Below are positions 60,911-64,000 of a DNA stretch of 64,000 bases, piece after piece. Location of the stretch: contig CAZHED010000017.1 in NCBI GenBank assembly GCA_964531095.1, forward strand, positions 36,366 through 100,365, given 5' to 3'. Origin of the DNA: Palsa-1150 sp964531095 (lineage in GTDB: Bacteria; Myxococcota_A; Polyangia; Polyangiales; Polyangiaceae). The notes beneath the pieces were generated by a model. The model saw only the letters and a list, made by a program, of their open reading frames with translations, searched no databases and was not told the origin of the DNA. Made by a program: the position numbers and the translations under genes. The number at the start of each line of letters is the position of its first letter. Positions within the stretch are counted from its first letter, which is position 1.

Positions 60911-63115
60911 GTGTCAAATTCCAAACGCCCTGTAAGGAGGCTGCCCGCCTGCGTCTTGCTCGCCTTGGTTGGACTGACCGCTGCGAGCTGCGCCACTCGC
61001 AGGCCGGTCGGGTTCGACGGATGGGACGGCTCGGCCGCTGCGCCGGGGGGCGATGACGCCGGCGCAGGCACCGGAAGCGACGTGTCTCTGCTTCCCGGCA
61101 ACGGGTCCGGCTCCGGGGGCGTGTTCGACTTCGACGCCGGCACCGGACCGGACGGCGTGGGAAGCGCGTGTGGCCACGGAACATGCACGCCGATCGGTGG
61201 GCAGTACTGCGGCACAATCGGCGACGGGTGCGGAGGGAAGATGACCTGCCCGGCTTGCCCGGGAGACTCGACCTGCGACAAGGGCATCTGTGTCGGCGGC
61301 GCGAGCTGCATGCCCATTGCCTGCCAGTCCGGGGGCTCGCAATTCTGCGGAATGGTCGGCGACACCTGCGGCCATACGCTCGATTGTGGAAGTTGCCCGA
61401 CGGGGGCCTCGTGCACGAGCGGCGTCTGCGTGAAGTCGGGGTGCGCGCGGCTCGCCTGCGGGAGCGGCGGAACCGACTTCTGCGGAACCATCGGCGACGG
61501 TTGCGGGGGAAGCCTGCCTTGCGGAGCCTGTCCGAACGGAGGCGCTTGCGGCGGCGGCGGCATCGACCATGTCTGCGCCCCCGTCAATTGCACGAAGGGA
61601 GCGTGCACGGGGCCCGGCGGCGCCCAGTACTGCGGCACGATCGGCGACGGCTGCGGCGGCGCCATCGACTGCGGCATGGCTTGTCCCAACGCGATGGCGT
61701 GCGGGGGCGGCGGCGTGCCCAACCTGTGCCCTGGAACCGGGACCGGCGGCGGTTGCACGGGCATCGCGTGCAACGTCGCCACGTGTCCTGGCGGCGCCAC
61801 CACCACGTTGAGCGGGACGGTGCTCGATCCCGCCGGCGTCAATCCCATCTACAACGCGCTCGTCTACATACCGAACGCGCCTCTCGCTCCGATCCCGACC
61901 GGCGCCTCTTGCGACGTCTGCGGCGCCACGGCTTCGGGCAGCCCGATCACCGACGCGCTCACGGACGCCGCGGGGCACTTCCGTCTCCAGAACGTGCCCA
62001 CCGGGACCAACATCCCCCTCGTCGTCCAAGTGGGCAAGTGGCGCCGCGAGGTGACGGTTCCGACCGTCACCAGCTGCGCGGACAATGCCATCGCGGATCC
62101 CAATCTGACGCGGCTGCCGCGCACCCAAGCCGAGGGCAACATCCCGCGGATCGCGCTGACGACGGGGGGATCGGACTCGCTCGAATGCCTTCTGCGCCGC
62201 ATCGGAATCGCCGACTCCGAGTTCACGGCGGACACCGGTGCGGGTCGGGTGCACCTGTACTACGGCGGAGACCTCACGGGGCCGACCGGCGGCGGCGCGG
62301 GCACGAACAGTTTCAGCGCCGGGGGCACGTTCGCGTCCGCGGCAACGCTCTGGTCGAACGTGGCGAAGATGAGCGGCTACGACATCATGATGCTCTCGTG
62401 CGAGGGGGGCCAGTATGCGAGCGCCAAACAGCCCTACCTTCCGAACCCCGAGGCCTACCTGAACGCGGGCGGACGGGTTTTCTTCGACCACTTGCACTTC
62501 TACTGGTTGCTGCACGGGTCGGCCGCGCTGCAGGGGACGGCGAGCTACATCGGCGTGGGCAGCAAGCTGCCCATGCCGATCACGGGTACCGTCAACACGG
62601 GCTTTCCCAAGGGCAACGCACTCGCCGACTGGCTCGTGAACGTCGGCGCGACGCCGACCCGGACGCAGCTCACCATCTATCAGGGACAGCACTCCGTCAC
62701 GGCAGTCAACGCGCCGACCCAGGCGTGGATCACCGTGCCGACGAATCCCAACGACGGCAAGATGCGGCCGTCGATCCAGTACATGAGCTTCAACACACCG
62801 GTGGGCGCCGCGCAGGACGCCCAGTGCGGGCGTGCCGTGTTCACCGACCTTCACATGAACGTCGCGGTGAACGGTGCGGGGGGCGACAACTCCGACCCAT
62901 CCAAGCCTTTCCCCACCGAGTGCAAGGCCAACGGTCTGACTCCCCAGGCGGCAGCGCTGGAGTTCATGTTCTTCGACCTCTCGGCCTGCGTGCAGCCCGA
63001 TACGGGCACGCCGATGCCCCCACCGCCGCCTCCCTCCGTGCCGCCGCCGCCGAATGGAGCGCCTCCGCCTCCGCCGCCTCCGCCACCTCCGCCGCCCCCG
63101 CCGCCGCCTCAGTAG
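60911..63115 (+). CDS. Cys-rich repeat lipoprotein with poly-proline tail
   Basis: 734 residues from a GTG with AGGGAG upstream. Lipoprotein signal with Cys27 (LTAASC). A Gly/Asp-rich spacer leads to four or more Cys-rich repeats around YCGTIGDGCGG (about 95-290), then a carboxypeptidase-regulatory-like domain (TTLSGTVLDPAGVNPIYNAL), then a larger C-terminal region (about 400-690) including SGYDIMMLSCEGGQYASAKQ and GGRVFFDHLHFYWLLHGSAA that resembles a glutamine-amidotransferase/ThuA-type fold. It ends in 16 prolines. The function is unknown; probably surface-exposed. It is inserted between lolC and lolD. Confidence 0.85.
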   Translation: MSNSKRPVRRLPACVLLALVGLTAASCATRRPVGFDGWDGSAAAPGGDDAGAGTGSDVSLLPGNGSGSGGVFDFDAGTGPDGVGSACGHGTCTPIGGQYCGTIGDGCGGKMTCPACPGDSTCDKGICVGGASCMPIACQSGGSQFCGMVGDTCGHTLDCGSCPTGASCTSGVCVKSGCARLACGSGGTDFCGTIGDGCGGSLPCGACPNGGACGGGGIDHVCAPVNCTKGACTGPGGAQYCGTIGDGCGGAIDCGMACPNAMACGGGGVPNLCPGTGTGGGCTGIACNVATCPGGATTTLSGTVLDPAGVNPIYNALVYIPNAPLAPIPTGASCDVCGATASGSPITDALTDAAGHFRLQNVPTGTNIPLVVQVGKWRREVTVPTVTSCADNAIADPNLTRLPRTQAEGNIPRIALTTGGSDSLECLLRRIGIADSEFTADTGAGRVHLYYGGDLTGPTGGGAGTNSFSAGGTFASAATLWSNVAKMSGYDIMMLSCEGGQYASAKQPYLPNPEAYLNAGGRVFFDHLHFYWLLHGSAALQGTASYIGVGSKLPMPITGTVNTGFPKGNALADWLVNVGATPTRTQLTIYQGQHSVTAVNAPTQAWITVPTNPNDGKMRPSIQYMSFNTPVGAAQDAQCGRAVFTDLHMNVAVNGAGGDNSDPSKPFPTECKANGLTPQAAALEFMFFDLSACVQPDTGTPMPPPPPPSVPPPPNGAPPPPPPPPPPPPPPPPQ

Positions 63116-63203
63116 ACGATCGCCTGAGCCGGCCTCTGGACGGACCAATGCGGGAGCCTTGCCTCCGACGCGTCGGGCGCCTTCGTGCTAGTCAGACGCC
63201 ACC

Positions 63204-63950
63204 GTGCCGAATGCCCTCGTCGTCGCTGCCAACGTGCAGAAGTCCTTCCGCCACATGGGCCGCACGCTCGAAGTCCTTCGCGGAGTGGACCTGGAGATCC
63301 GCGACGGCGAGATGCTCGGGATCGTCGGCGCGTCGGGGGCCGGCAAGTCGACGCTCCTTCATTGCATCGGCACGCTCGACGTACCGACCAAAGGGTCCAT
63401 TCGCATCGCCGGCGAAGAAGTGACGGCTCTGCCCGGATGGCGGCTCGCCGAGCTGCGCAACCGCACCATCGGCTTCGTCTTCCAGTTTCACCACCTGCTG
63501 CCCGAGTTCAACGCGGTCGAGAACGTCATGATGCCCGGCCTCGTTCAGGGGCGGCCCAAGCGTGAGCTCGAGCCGCGTGCCCGGGCCCTGCTCGAGGAGG
63601 TCGGGCTCGTCGAGCGCCTGCTCCATCGGCCAGGCGAGCTGTCCGGGGGCGAACAGCAGCGGGTGGCGCTCGCGCGCGCGCTCGTGCTCGAACCGAAATT
63701 GCTCCTGGCCGACGAGCCGACGGGGAACCTCGACTCGACGACCAGCGCGCAGATTCACGACCTCTTCTTCGGGATCAACAAGCAGCGGGGCACGACGATC
63801 GTCGTCGTCACGCACAACCCCGCGCTCGCCGCGAGCATGCCGCGCGTGGTCACGCTGCGCGACGGGCGGGTAGAAAAAGACGAGCGACGGGACCCGACCG
63901 CGATGCGAGCACCCGGAGGCGAGACCGAAGGGCGAGCCGCCCGAGCGTAG
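63204..63950 (+). CDS. lolD: Lipoprotein-releasing ABC ATPase LolD
   Basis: 248 residues from a GTG. Walker A GASGAGKS, Q-loop FVFQFHHLLPEFNAVENVMM (the LolD/MacB pattern), signature LSGGEQQRVALAR and Walker B LLLADEPTGNLDS. It drives the Lol permease. The last about 20 residues (DPTAMRAPGGETEGRAARA) overlap a repeated element and are not conserved in the family, so the C-terminal tail may have been rewritten by the repeat. Confidence 0.93.
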   Translation: MPNALVVAANVQKSFRHMGRTLEVLRGVDLEIRDGEMLGIVGASGAGKSTLLHCIGTLDVPTKGSIRIAGEEVTALPGWRLAELRNRTIGFVFQFHHLLPEFNAVENVMMPGLVQGRPKRELEPRARALLEEVGLVERLLHRPGELSGGEQQRVALARALVLEPKLLLADEPTGNLDSTTSAQIHDLFFGINKQRGTTIVVVTHNPALAASMPRVVTLRDGRVEKDERRDPTAMRAPGGETEGRAARA

Positions 63951-63997
63951 AAACAAGTCCCCCAAGACCGGCAACCCGCGAGACCGAAGGGCGAGCC
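63919..63997 (+). repeat. 20-base direct repeat at the lolD 3' end
   Basis: GCGAGACCGAAGGGCGAGCC occurs at 63919-63938, inside the lolD 3' end, and again at 63978-63997, 59 bases later, each followed by short G/C-rich stretches. It looks like a member of a dispersed short repeat family. The window ends 3 bases after the second copy. Confidence 0.7.
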
Positions 63998-64000
63998 ACC

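Noticed and set aside
60914..63148. 744-codon minus-strand frame opposite the Cys-rich lipoprotein
   Set aside because: No motifs, Arg/Ala-rich, and the plus strand has a signal peptide, repeats and a ribosome site.

Overview
The window is GC-rich chromosomal DNA from a Gram-negative, probably flagellated member of the Myxococcota, most likely class Polyangia. The evidence is the very high GC, a CarD/CdnL regulator, an MglA-type small GTPase, a degenerate MYXO-CTERM-like C-terminus, many lipoproteins with Gly/Ala/Pro-rich linkers, and outer-membrane systems (Mla, Lol, a TonB-dependent receptor). No rRNA, tRNA, CRISPR array, transposase or prophage was seen. Coding density is high and the content looks like stable core genome.

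Layout. 1-5.6 kb is a flagellar late-assembly cluster on the + strand: end of flgI, flgJ (rod-binding part only), flgM, flgN, flgK, flgL, csrA and fliW. It ends with an unrecognised membrane-anchored protein. Two almost identical sigma-28-type promoters sit before flgM and before that unknown gene, tying it to the flagellar regulon. 5.7-16.8 kb holds a GH3 beta-glucosidase lipoprotein, CarD, an MglA-like GTPase with a long tail in a tight operon with a Gfo/Idh/MocA oxidoreductase and an FAH-family enzyme, a YjbQ protein, a membrane metallophosphoesterase, Bcp, HIT and SRPBCC proteins. 16.8-25.2 kb holds an S9A peptidase, DUF5924, and recJ followed by mlaF and mlaD. 25.2-29.2 kb is secF-secD-yajC.

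29.2-39.5 kb holds a sulfatase-modifying-factor-like protein, a PIN-PhoH ATPase, a DUF1704 metallopeptidase-like protein, a TonB-dependent receptor carrying its own TonB-C-like domain with a lipoprotein partner, an HU/IHF protein, tyrS and a Tat lipoprotein.

39.5-44.5 kb is the most unusual locus. Four minus-strand genes each overlap the next by four bases: a membrane sensor histidine kinase, an acetolactate-synthase-like TPP enzyme, and two small citrate-synthase-like proteins. The last of these has lost all three citrate synthase catalytic residues. A sigma-54-like promoter lies upstream. This is the best candidate for an undescribed system.

44.7-64 kb holds a serine hydrolase, pilC and a PilS-like kinase, mlaC, a lipase-like hydrolase, a hotdog thioesterase, a TPR protein, serS, a cNMP-DUF1003 protein, a beta-propeller-like lipoprotein whose 3' end runs into the next gene, prfB with an intact programmed +1 frameshift, lysS, lolC with extra N-terminal helices, a Cys-rich repeat lipoprotein and lolD.
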